Positions 36,465 to 43,400 of a stretch of 64,000 bases of DNA are shown here, one piece after another. Within the stretch, counting starts at the first letter, position 1; every line of letters starts with the position of its first letter. The notes below the pieces were generated by a model. It made no database searches. It saw only the letters and a list, made by a program, of their open reading frames with translations, and was not told the DNA's origin. The DNA comes from JABMMZ01 sp044357345 (lineage in GTDB: Bacteria; Bacteroidota; Bacteroidia; NS11-12g; UBA955), in NCBI GenBank assembly GCA_044357345.1, contig JBIKPR010000005.1:1-64000 (forward strand), given 5' to 3'. A program made the position numbers and the translations under genes.

Positions 36465-37913
36465 TTATTCAATTGTTTTGATAGGGGGCAATGACCAAAC
36501 TTCAAAATCTCCAACCCGGACAATTAATCGTTTGTCCTGTATTAAGTCCATTTTTGTATCAATTGACACGGTCCTTTCGATTAAAATTCGATCCATTCCA
36601 TTCAAACGCATTTCGTTAAATTGAGTTCCTTGTTCTCTGTTTTCAAATATTTCATCGAAATTATCAAATGAATATCCTTTTGCGTTAATAAAATAGAAAA
36701 ATATGCAACCTGAAACATCGGGCCCAACCAAACTGATTTTGGATGATTTCATGGCATTAGTTAATGCTTTTCTTTGCTCTGGATTTTTGAATTCTTCAGG
36801 TATTCCTTTTCCGCCATCAGCCCATCTAGAAGGTATGATTCTAGCGAATGCCCAGATAAAATTAAGACCACAAAACAATACCAGTAAATTAAATCTTAAT
36901 TTGGATTTAGAAAATAAATTCAAGACCATCATAACCAAAAAGGGCAGTAAAGCCATAAAATAATAGCTGTGGTGCTGCATTCTTTCAATGGCCATGAAAT
37001 AAAACAGTGCAAAACCGATGAAGCCAATAAGAACCTGAACGCCAATTTTGTTGATTGGTCTCAATTTTCTTAACAAGAACAACATCAAAAGCAAGATTGG
37101 CCAACCCAATAAAAGTTCAGGCAAATCTGAAATTAAATTCCCCTGAACGGTCTTTAATACATCCTTTAAAGAAATAGGCTTGATCCATAATCCAAATTCT
37201 TTTAAATTGTTTGTATTGGTTAATTCAACGGCGTATAAATACCATGTTATAACCAATAAAGAAACCGCAGCGGTTCCTAATATTGTCTTACTTATGTTAT
37301 TTCGATTGTATTTTAAATAAACGATGGAAGAAAATGGAATAATTAGAAATTGGAATTTAATCAATCCACTCAATGCGCTTAGAACAATACCAATAATAAA
37401 GAGCCGGGTCTTTCCGCTTTTATAATGCTTGGTAAGGAAATACAATGATAATAATGCGAAAGTTAATGCCATTATATCTGGCATTGCATTCATACTATCG
37501 TAGTAATTCTGTGGAATAGACAACAATATCAAAGGACCAATAATGGAATACTTTTCATCAAATTCAACTTGTTTTAAAAACATATAGAATGCAAACATGC
37601 CAAAGGAAAATATTAGTAAACTATATATTCTAGCCAATAAATCTGAAAATCCGAAGGCTTTTGAGATCAAGGCAAGGGTCCACTCATAAGCAGGGAAATG
37701 AGCCCCAGTAATGCCATTGCTGTTGTTTCGTCTATCGATTCTAGGGTGCAGAATATCCATGCTCTCGGTTGCGAAATTCCGACTCATCCCTAATGTGTTG
37801 CATTGACGCCAAACATGGCTGCCACAAGGAGGTAGGTTTATGAAATAGACATGGACTAAAACATTAATAAACGTAAAGAATAAAAATACTTTAAGACCTT
37901 GAAAACGCATCAT
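36465..37913 (-). CDS. GT39/PMT-like polyprenyl-sugar glycosyltransferase
   Basis: 482 residues with about ten membrane helices. The first periplasmic loop has the GSHVWRQCNTLGMSRNF motif (residues 32-48) and a later PRIDRRNNSNGITGAHFPAY (about 58-77), seen in Bacteroidota GT39-type glycosyltransferases. A soluble tail follows residue 380. It probably adds sugars to an envelope glycan or to secreted proteins on the periplasmic side. Its ATG directly follows the stop of the dnaX -1 frame (TAG-ATG), so its translation may depend on ribosomes reading the tau frame. Confidence 0.8.
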   Translation of the reverse strand: MMRFQGLKVFLFFTFINVLVHVYFINLPPCGSHVWRQCNTLGMSRNFATESMDILHPRIDRRNNSNGITGAHFPAYEWTLALISKAFGFSDLLARIYSLLIFSFGMFAFYMFLKQVEFDEKYSIIGPLILLSIPQNYYDSMNAMPDIMALTFALLSLYFLTKHYKSGKTRLFIIGIVLSALSGLIKFQFLIIPFSSIVYLKYNRNNISKTILGTAAVSLLVITWYLYAVELTNTNNLKEFGLWIKPISLKDVLKTVQGNLISDLPELLLGWPILLLMLFLLRKLRPINKIGVQVLIGFIGFALFYFMAIERMQHHSYYFMALLPFLVMMVLNLFSKSKLRFNLLVLFCGLNFIWAFARIIPSRWADGGKGIPEEFKNPEQRKALTNAMKSSKISLVGPDVSGCIFFYFINAKGYSFDNFDEIFENREQGTQFNEMRLNGMDRILIERTVSIDTKMDLIQDKRLIVRVGDFEVWSLPPIKTIE

Positions 37914-38522
37914 CTATTGTTTCAATTTCAATTTGAACTTATTGACCATTGACCTAAATATCTCACTTTCATTTAGTGTTTCTTCATATTGTTCAGATGC
38001 TGTATAGGCTTTCCTTGTTGTATTTGCAGTCTCATCAATTGCAAACTGCAAGCTTATTTCAGGGTCATTGAAATACTTTTTCAAAAACGCTTGCCAATCT
38101 ATTTTAACTTCACCTATGAATTCTTCCTGTTGAACTGTCATTGTAACAACAACTTGCTTTTCTTTAATTGCTGGAATTAAAAGTTTTATTAATGACACAA
38201 TGGAAACCTTTTGTTTTGCTGCAAAAAGTGCAAATGCTTTTACAGTATTTTCTTGGTTTAACTCAGGAGCAATCACAAGATCTTCAGAAATTTCTTCAAC
38301 AAGCTTTTCAATTTGAGCCTCAATTTCTGTAACTGGAATGTCTTCTTCTTTTTCAAGTATCTCAGCACTGCTGATCTGAATCGGAATGCCAGTGTTTTTC
38401 TTTGGGATTTTTGGAAAGGATAGAGCTTTGTCCGCAAGTTCCGGCGGTTTAATTGCATGAACTGGAAGCACCAATTCCTTCTTTTGAACAAGACTTTCTT
38501 TCCTGCTTAAGTACTCATCACT
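37914..38522 (-). CDS. dnaX: DnaX tau-specific C-terminal extension, reached by a -1 shift
   Basis: After the A10 run the -1 frame is open for 202 residues, beginning S-D-E-Y-L-S-R-K. There is no ATG near the top; the best internal start would be a TTG at 38474, so this is unlikely to be a separate gene. The content is Lys/Glu-rich, with an acidic linker (EKEEDIPVTEIEAQIEKLVE), an alpha/beta part (VKAFALFAAKQKVSIVSLIK; VVVTMTVQQEEFIGEV) and an end (SEIFRSMVNKFKLKLK) resembling the C-terminus of full-length DnaX in other Bacteroidota. Joined to the zero frame it gives about 567 residues, close to a normal gamma/tau subunit. The tau part would bind the polymerase and helicase. Confidence 0.75.
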   Translation of the reverse strand, partial: SDEYLSRKESLVQKKELVLPVHAIKPPELADKALSFPKIPKKNTGIPIQISSAEILEKEEDIPVTEIEAQIEKLVEEISEDLVIAPELNQENTVKAFALFAAKQKVSIVSLIKLLIPAIKEKQVVVTMTVQQEEFIGEVKIDWQAFLKKYFNDPEISLQFAIDETANTTRKAYTASEQYEETLNESEIFRSMVNKFKLKLKQ

Positions 38523-39616
38523 TTTTTTTTTATTTCTTCAAGAGTGATTGCATTATTAATTTGACTCCGAATATGGCAAAGCTTCATCAAGGCCAATTCT
38601 ATGTGCAATCTTGGGTTCTTGCTGTTCTTATATTCAACATCAAACTGATTGTTAATATTCAAGCCATTTAACAAGAAACTTAAATCCGTTAGTTTACTTT
38701 GGGTTTCGTATTTTGATTTGTGCGATTCTCCAACATCCAATAGGTGGGTGGTGGCTTTGTCTTTGCAAACCATTAAATTCCTAAAATGTTCGCTAAGTCC
38801 ATTTAAGAACAATTGTCCCTCAAAACCCTTGTTCAATATTTCGTCATAGTAATTCAAAACCTCAGATATACTTTGTTCTAAGATTGATGTGGTTATCTTA
38901 AAGTAATAGTCTCTGTCTAGAATGTTTAAATTCTCAACGGCCTTCTCGTAATTGATATCACCATTGCAGTAACTTACCATTTGATCGAAGAGAGATAAAC
39001 AATCCCTAAGTCCACCATCGGCTTTTTCAGCAATCAAGTGCAAAGATTCATTGTCTACCTTAACATTTTCCTTCAAGGCAATCTTTTTCAAATGTTCAAC
39101 CATATCCTTTATTTGAATACGTTTGAAATTGAATATTTGACATCTAGATAAAATCGTCGGCAATATTTTGTGCTTCTCTGTTGTTGCTAAAATGAAAATA
39201 GCATATTTCGGAGGCTCTTCCAATGTTTTTAAAAATGCATTAAAAGCTGCCTGAGAGAGCATGTGAACCTCATCTATGATATAGACTTTGTAATTTCCAA
39301 CTTGAGGTGGTATTCTAACTTGTTCATTTAAATTTCGAATGTCATCAACTGAGTTGTTACTCGCTGCGTCCATTTCGAAAATATTAAAAGCATAATCTTG
39401 GTCTGGATTATCATTTTCCTTTTGGTTAATTACTTTTGCTAAAATCCTAGCACAAGTTGTTTTACCAACACCTCTTGGTCCTGTAAATAAAAAAGATTGA
39501 GCCAAATGGTTGTTGTTTATTTCATTCAACAGGGTTTCTGTAATATGTGACTGCCCAACCACCTCGTCAAAAACGGAAGGTCTGTATTTACGGGCAGAAA
39601 CAATGAAATTTTCCAA
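38507..39616 (-). CDS. dnaX: DNA polymerase III clamp-loader subunit DnaX (gamma form in zero frame)
   Basis: 369 residues, TTG start at 39616. It is the ATPase of the clamp loader: Walker A GPRGVGKTT at 46-54, DEVH at 115-118, the LSRC sensor near 155-160 and then the lid and collar domains. The zinc-binding cysteine cluster found between Walker A and the DAASNN segment in many DnaX proteins is missing; the loop reads INQKENDNPDQDYAFNIF. The frame ends just after an A10 run (EEIKKKVMST-stop), giving a gamma-like short product. The full tau form needs a -1 shift into the adjoining frame. Confidence 0.95.
   Translation of the reverse strand: MENFIVSARKYRPSVFDEVVGQSHITETLLNEINNNHLAQSFLFTGPRGVGKTTCARILAKVINQKENDNPDQDYAFNIFEMDAASNNSVDDIRNLNEQVRIPPQVGNYKVYIIDEVHMLSQAAFNAFLKTLEEPPKYAIFILATTEKHKILPTILSRCQIFNFKRIQIKDMVEHLKKIALKENVKVDNESLHLIAEKADGGLRDCLSLFDQMVSYCNGDINYEKAVENLNILDRDYYFKITTSILEQSISEVLNYYDEILNKGFEGQLFLNGLSEHFRNLMVCKDKATTHLLDVGESHKSKYETQSKLTDLSFLLNGLNINNQFDVEYKNSKNPRLHIELALMKLCHIRSQINNAITLEEIKKKVMST
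38522..38531 (-). other. A10 slippery run in dnaX (frameshift or transcriptional slippage site)
   Basis: On the coding strand the zero frame reads GAA-ATA-AAA-AAA-AAA-GTG-ATG-AGT-ACT-TAA. Ten A's precede the G. A -1 ribosomal shift on A-AAA-AAA, or polymerase slippage adding one A, places the ribosome in AGT-GAT-GAG-TAC, which stays open to 37914. dnaX recoding at A-runs is established: -1 shifting at A-AAA-AAG in E. coli and transcriptional slippage at A9 in Thermus thermophilus. A sequencing error in the homopolymer must be excluded. Confidence 0.7.
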
Positions 39617-39639
39617 TTTGTTTTTTAATTTACTGATCG

Positions 39640-39647
39640 CAAAAGTA
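39640..39647 (-). promoter_or_regulatory. Bacteroidota -7 element for dnaX
   Basis: TACTTTTG on the minus strand, ending 23 bases before the TTG start. A TTTG lies 15 bases further upstream, slightly short of the usual 18-19. Confidence 0.45.
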
Positions 39648-39880
39648 ATTTATTTTTTTTCCCAAAAAACAGATGTTGATAATTTAATCAAAGCTTTAAA
39701 CCGTATCGTTTTAGCTTTTTTAAAATATGAGAAAAACACAAATTTTATCCATGTTTTCCAATTTTAATGGTCAAATAACTAGATATGTTTTTCCGTAAAC
39801 TCAATTATAAATATACAATAAAACTAATTATAACAATAAAATATTAGGTATAAGCCGTGCTTAAACTTCTTTGATTTTGT

Positions 39881-39911
39881 TTTGATTTTTAAAATATTTG
39901 TATTACTTTTG
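39881..39911 (+). promoter_or_regulatory. Bacteroidota promoter for the rpsP operon
   Basis: TTTG at 39881-39884, a 19-base spacer and TACTTTTG at 39904-39911, followed by GCACCCC. This is a full consensus match. Transcription should begin near 39916, just at the base of the leader hairpin. Confidence 0.75.
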
Positions 39912-39916
39912 CACCC

Positions 39917-39943
39917 CGCAAGAACAGGAGAACTTGCGTTTTT
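39917..39943 (+). promoter_or_regulatory. rpsP leader hairpin with U-tract
   Basis: CGCAAG (39917-39922) pairs with CTTGCG (39933-39938) around a 10-base purine-rich loop AACAGGAGAA, followed by five T's. It sits between the promoter and the ATG at 39954, so the transcript nearly starts with it. It could be an attenuator, an S16 autoregulation site or a 5'-end stabiliser; the six-pair stem alone does not decide. Confidence 0.45.
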
Positions 39944-39953
39944 ATATAATTTT

Positions 39954-40634
39954 ATGGCAACTAAATTAAGATTACAGCGTCATGGACGCAAAAAACAAGC
40001 CTACTACTACATTGTGGCGGCAGATTCACGTGCTCCGAGAGATGGTAGATTTATTGAAAGGATTGGTGATTACAACCCTAATTCCAACCCAGCAACAATC
40101 AACTTAGATCTGAAGAAAGCAGTGAAATGGTTAGACACAGGCGCTGTCCCTACGGACACCGTTCGTGCCATTCTATCTTACAAAGGTGCAATGATGTTGC
40201 ACCACTTACATGGAGGTGTCAACAAAGGCTCCTTTACACTAGAAGAAGCAGATGCTAAATTTGCTAAATGGACTGAAGAAAAAGATGCTAAAGTTCAAAG
40301 CAAACGCGATGGCCTAGCTAGCGCTAAAGCTCAAACAGCCTCTGAAAAGTTAAAAGCTGAAGCTAAAATTAAAGAAGCAAGAGCGATTGCTATCGCTGCG
40401 AAAAACGCAGTTGTAGAAGAAGTTCCTGCTGAGGAAATTGCTGCTGAAGAAACTGCAGTGGTTGAAGCGGCTGTTGAAACTGCAGTTGTTGAAGCTGCTG
40501 TTGAAACTACAGTAATTGAAGCGGCTGTTGAAACTGCAGTTGTTGAAGCTGCTGTTGAAACACCAACAGTTGAGTCAACTGAAGAAACAACTTCAGAAGC
40601 TCCAGAAGCTGCTGCTGAAAATACTGAAGCTTAA
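39954..40634 (+). CDS. rpsP: 30S ribosomal protein S16 with long acidic C-terminal tail
   Basis: 226 residues from the ATG at 39954; a longer frame to 39882 would run through the promoter. The core (1-85) is standard S16: MATKLRLQRHGRKKQAYYYI, then SRAPRDGRFIERIGDYNPN. E. coli S16 has about 82 residues; here a further 140 follow. The tail is first Lys/Ala/Glu-rich (KFAKWTEEKDAKVQSKRDGL) and then Glu/Ala/Val-rich with four tandem VVEAAVETA-like units. Long S16 tails occur in other Bacteroidota. S16 is a primary assembly protein of the 30S body. First gene of rpsP-rimM-trmD. Confidence 0.95.
   Translation: MATKLRLQRHGRKKQAYYYIVAADSRAPRDGRFIERIGDYNPNSNPATINLDLKKAVKWLDTGAVPTDTVRAILSYKGAMMLHHLHGGVNKGSFTLEEADAKFAKWTEEKDAKVQSKRDGLASAKAQTASEKLKAEAKIKEARAIAIAAKNAVVEEVPAEEIAAEETAVVEAAVETAVVEAAVETTVIEAAVETAVVEAAVETPTVESTEETTSEAPEAAAENTEA
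40458..40565 (+). repeat. Four 27-bp tandem repeats in the rpsP tail
   Basis: Units start at 40458, 40485, 40512 and 40539. Each encodes V-(V/I)-E-A-A-V-E-T-x. Copies 1 and 3, and 2 and 4, alternate in GCG/GCT use, hinting at duplication of a 54-bp pair. In frame, so unit gain or loss would only change tail length. Confidence 0.85.
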
Positions 40635-40646
40635 TACGCTTTTAGT

Positions 40647-41147
40647 ATGACAAGCAAAGTCAACAATATTCATTCAAAACCCACCAAAAAGGTGGGTTTT
40701 GTTTTGAAATCTCATGGTTTCAATGGACACATTCGTATCCACTTAGAGGATGATTTTATCCCAAAAGATTTTCTGTTTATGGAAATTAACCAAAAATTTG
40801 TTCCTTTTGCCATCCAATCTTTCAACAAAGAGGCATTAATAGTCAAATTGAAGGAATTTGATACCATTGATCAAATCAGTGATTTAATCTCTTTGCCAAT
40901 AATTGAAATAATTGATGCCCAGCCTGATGAAATCGAAACCATAATTGGTTATACTCTCATAGACAACGAAACTGGGATAGAATACACAATTACGGATATT
41001 ATTGAGTATCCTGGTAATGTACTGCTTGAATTCAGAAATGGATTCAAAGATTCTCTTATTCCTTTACACGACGATTTTATAACTCAGATAAATCATAGTG
41101 AAAGAAAGATTTTTGCTAGCTTTCCTGATGGTATATTAGATTTGTAG
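40647..41147 (+). CDS. rimM: Ribosome maturation factor RimM
   Basis: 166 residues. RimM binds S19 and helps 30S head maturation. The N-terminal barrel begins KKVGFVLKSHGFNGHIRIHLE (residues 14-34); the C-terminal PRC-barrel has IIGYTLIDNETG and EYPGNVLLEFRN, ending LIPLHDDFITQI. The first 14 codons lie outside the conserved fold, and codons 10-18 contain a strong hairpin (40676-40700). A GTG at 40692 is an alternative start after the stem's loop. It is 12 bases downstream of rpsP and two bases from trmD. Confidence 0.93.
   Translation: MTSKVNNIHSKPTKKVGFVLKSHGFNGHIRIHLEDDFIPKDFLFMEINQKFVPFAIQSFNKEALIVKLKEFDTIDQISDLISLPIIEIIDAQPDEIETIIGYTLIDNETGIEYTITDIIEYPGNVLLEFRNGFKDSLIPLHDDFITQINHSERKIFASFPDGILDL
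40676..40705 (+). terminator. Strong hairpin with T-rich tail inside the rimM 5' end
   Basis: AAAACCCACC (40676-40685) pairs perfectly with GGTGGGTTTT (40691-40700) around AAAAA, followed by GTTTT. It looks like an intrinsic terminator or translation-blocking stem between rpsP and the rest of the operon. Confidence 0.55.
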
Positions 41148-41149
41148 TT

Positions 41150-41821
41150 ATGCGCATAGATATTATTACGGTTCAACCTGCTTTAATTGAAGGCACAATT
41201 AACCACTCTATTATCAAGAGGGCTAAAGACAAAGGCCTAGCTGAAATAAATTTAATAAATTTAAGGGATTACGCCCTCAACCGTTACGGGCAAGTTGACG
41301 ATTACCAATTTGGCGGTGGTGCTGGCATGGTTCTAATGTGTGAACCAATTTCAAATGCAATCGAGGACTTGTGCAAAGAACGTAAGTATGATGATATTAT
41401 CTACACTTGCCCGGATGGAGAAGTCTGGAATCAGCCTCTAGCAAACGCATATTCTCTTAAAGAAAATCTGATCATTCTTTGCGGACATTATAAAGGAATC
41501 GATGAGCGTATACGCGAATTATACGTAACAAAAGAAATTTCAATTGGTGATTTTGTTTTAACCGGCGGCGAATTAGCTGCTGCAATCATCAGTGACAGTA
41601 TTATTAGACTACTCCCAGGTGTGCTGGGCAACGAAGAATCAGCACTTACTGATAGCTTTCAAGATGGTTTATTGGCTCCACCTGTTTATACAAGACCAGC
41701 TGAATTTAAAGGTCTAAATGTACCCAATGTTTTGCTATCCGGAAACTTTAAACTTATTGATGAATGGAGGATGGATCAAGCTGAATTAAGAACAAAAGAA
41801 AGAAGACCTGATTTATTATAA
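41150..41821 (+). CDS. trmD: tRNA (guanine-37-N1)-methyltransferase
   Basis: 223 residues. TrmD methylates G37 of tRNAs from SAM, preventing +1 frameshifts. Motifs: MRIDIITVQPAL, the DDYQFGGGAGMVLMCEPI segment near 53-70, the trefoil-knot SAM pocket LCGHYKGIDERIRE near 108-121, and SIGDFVLTGGELAA near 128-141. The typical GYG segment is not critical here. It follows rimM by two bases. The usual fourth gene rplS does not follow; an exonuclease does. Confidence 0.96.
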   Translation: MRIDIITVQPALIEGTINHSIIKRAKDKGLAEINLINLRDYALNRYGQVDDYQFGGGAGMVLMCEPISNAIEDLCKERKYDDIIYTCPDGEVWNQPLANAYSLKENLIILCGHYKGIDERIRELYVTKEISIGDFVLTGGELAAAIISDSIIRLLPGVLGNEESALTDSFQDGLLAPPVYTRPAEFKGLNVPNVLLSGNFKLIDEWRMDQAELRTKERRPDLL

Positions 41822-41828
41822 ATATACA

Positions 41829-42596
41829 ATGAAACTAATTTTAACAAAACCTCTAGTAGTTTTCGATCTTGAAACAACTGGAATCAATACCTCTAAAGAT
41901 CGCATCGTTGAATTGTGTATGATTCGTATTCAAATTGATGGCTCAAGGCAGGAATTAAATTTCAGGTTCAACCCAGGAATCCCAATTCCACCTGAAATTA
42001 CTTTAATTCATGGTATTTCTGACCAAGATGTAGCTAATGAACCTTCCTTTAAAGACAAGGCGCATGAACTAAATTCTTTTTTGGAAAACTGCGATTTTGC
42101 GGGTTTTAACAGCAATAAATTCGATTTTCCTATGTTGGTAGAAGAGTTCTACCGCGCGGGAGTTGAATTTGATACCTCTAAAAGAAAATTCATCGACGCC
42201 CAGAAAATTTTCCATACAATGGAACCGAGAAATTTAAGTGCTGCTTATAAGTTCTATTGCCAAAAAGATTTAAATAATGCCCATAGTGCCAAAGCAGATA
42301 CCGAGGCTACTTGGGAAATTATTCAATCTCAATTAGAAAAATATGAAAATTTAGAACCAAATATTGATTTCTTGCACAAATTTAGCGGTCAAAGCAATCT
42401 GGTAGATCTAGCAGGAAGGTTGATTTTCAATGATAAACAGGAAGCTGTTTTTAATTTTGGTAAACATAAAGGGAAAAAAGTTACAGATGTATTCAAATCT
42501 GATTATGGTTATTATGATTGGATGATGCAAGGTGATTTTCCTTTACAAACGAAAAAAGTTCTAACCCAACTTAAATTAAATACGCTCAACAACTAA
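41829..42596 (+). CDS. DnaQ-fold 3'-5' exonuclease with DUF3820-like tail
   Basis: 255 residues. Residues 1-170 form a DEDDh exonuclease: Exo I in VVFDLETTGINT near 9-20 (D and E), Exo II in FAGFNSNKFDFPML near 91-104, and Exo III in NNAHSAKADTEAT near 148-160 (H and D). After a linker, residues about 205-250 (FNFGKHKGKKVTDV ... YYDWMMQGDFP) match the DUF3820-like motif also seen at 21618. It probably trims DNA or RNA; whether it proofreads a polymerase is not known. Seven bases after trmD, so likely the same operon. Confidence 0.9.
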   Translation: MKLILTKPLVVFDLETTGINTSKDRIVELCMIRIQIDGSRQELNFRFNPGIPIPPEITLIHGISDQDVANEPSFKDKAHELNSFLENCDFAGFNSNKFDFPMLVEEFYRAGVEFDTSKRKFIDAQKIFHTMEPRNLSAAYKFYCQKDLNNAHSAKADTEATWEIIQSQLEKYENLEPNIDFLHKFSGQSNLVDLAGRLIFNDKQEAVFNFGKHKGKKVTDVFKSDYGYYDWMMQGDFPLQTKKVLTQLKLNTLNN

Positions 42597-42597
42597 G

Positions 42598-43323
42598 ATG
42601 GCTGCTATTCGTTTTAAAGACCTAATCGTTTATGAAGACGATGACATTATTGCAATAAATAAACCCGCAAATCTTTCTTCTTTGCATGAGCGATTTGATA
42701 GCCAATTTCTATCTGTTGTTCAAATGTGTAAAGACATTAATGAAAATTATAGCCTTTGCCACCGATTAGACCGAGAAACCTCTGGTGTTATGCTAATTTC
42801 AAAAAACACTGAAGCCTATAAGTTTGTTGCAGCTCAATTTGAAAAAAGAACCATACATAAAATTTACCATGCTGTGGTTAATGCATCGGTAAACTTAAAT
42901 GAATTAAGTGTTGAACTCTCTTTGTACACCGATAGCAAAAGAAGAGTGCTCATTTCAAGAAAAGAAGGCAAACCCTCATTAACTGTTTTTAATACACTTA
43001 AGCAATATAAACACTTTTCTTTGCTTTCTTGTAGTCCTCATACTGGCAGATTACATCAAATCAGAGTACACGCAGCTTCTCAAAATCTAGCCTTGATGAG
43101 CGATACCCTTTATGCTGGTAAATTTGCATATCTATCTCAAATTAAAAAGAATGTCAAATTTTCAGGAGAAGAAGAAAAACCACTAATTAACAGAGTTGCT
43201 CTGCATGCTTATAGCATAGAATTTGAAAGCCCATCAAAAGGTAAAATAAAAATCAATGCCCCATATCCAAAAGATTTTGAAGTCCTAATCAAATTATTGG
43301 ACAAATACGATGAAAACAAGTAG
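42598..43323 (+). CDS. RluA-family RNA pseudouridine synthase
   Basis: 241 residues. The catalytic Asp lies in SLCHRLDRETSGVMLISKN (about 55-73). The strand TGRLHQIRVHAASQN near 148-162 completes the RluA signature. There is no S4 domain, so it is a short-form enzyme. It isomerises uridines in rRNA or tRNA; the target cannot be told. It starts one base after the exonuclease stop and ends the plus-strand operon at a bidirectional terminator. The company of trmD and rimM fits RNA maturation. Confidence 0.93.
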   Translation: MAAIRFKDLIVYEDDDIIAINKPANLSSLHERFDSQFLSVVQMCKDINENYSLCHRLDRETSGVMLISKNTEAYKFVAAQFEKRTIHKIYHAVVNASVNLNELSVELSLYTDSKRRVLISRKEGKPSLTVFNTLKQYKHFSLLSCSPHTGRLHQIRVHAASQNLALMSDTLYAGKFAYLSQIKKNVKFSGEEEKPLINRVALHAYSIEFESPSKGKIKINAPYPKDFEVLIKLLDKYDENK

Positions 43324-43350
43324 AAGAATAATTCTACAATGATTCAATAA

Positions 43351-43380
43351 AAAAACCCGAAAAGAAATTTTCAGGTTTTT
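43351..43380. terminator. Bidirectional intrinsic terminator
   Basis: AAAAACCCGAAAA (43351-43363) pairs with TTTTCAGGTTTTT (43368-43380), one mismatch, loop GAAA. T-runs flank both strands. It serves the pseudouridine synthase gene (plus) and the leucine dehydrogenase gene (minus). Confidence 0.8.
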
Positions 43381-43400
43381 ATTTATTAGATAAAATCTAA

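Noticed and set aside
37914..38474. Separate 186-residue gene after dnaX
   Set aside because: It has only a TTG start, no promoter or own fold, and the frame stays open upstream to the dnaX A10 run. It is better read as the tau extension.
40458..40565. Mobile element or non-coding satellite
   Set aside because: The repeats are in frame within rpsP and encode a regular acidic tail.
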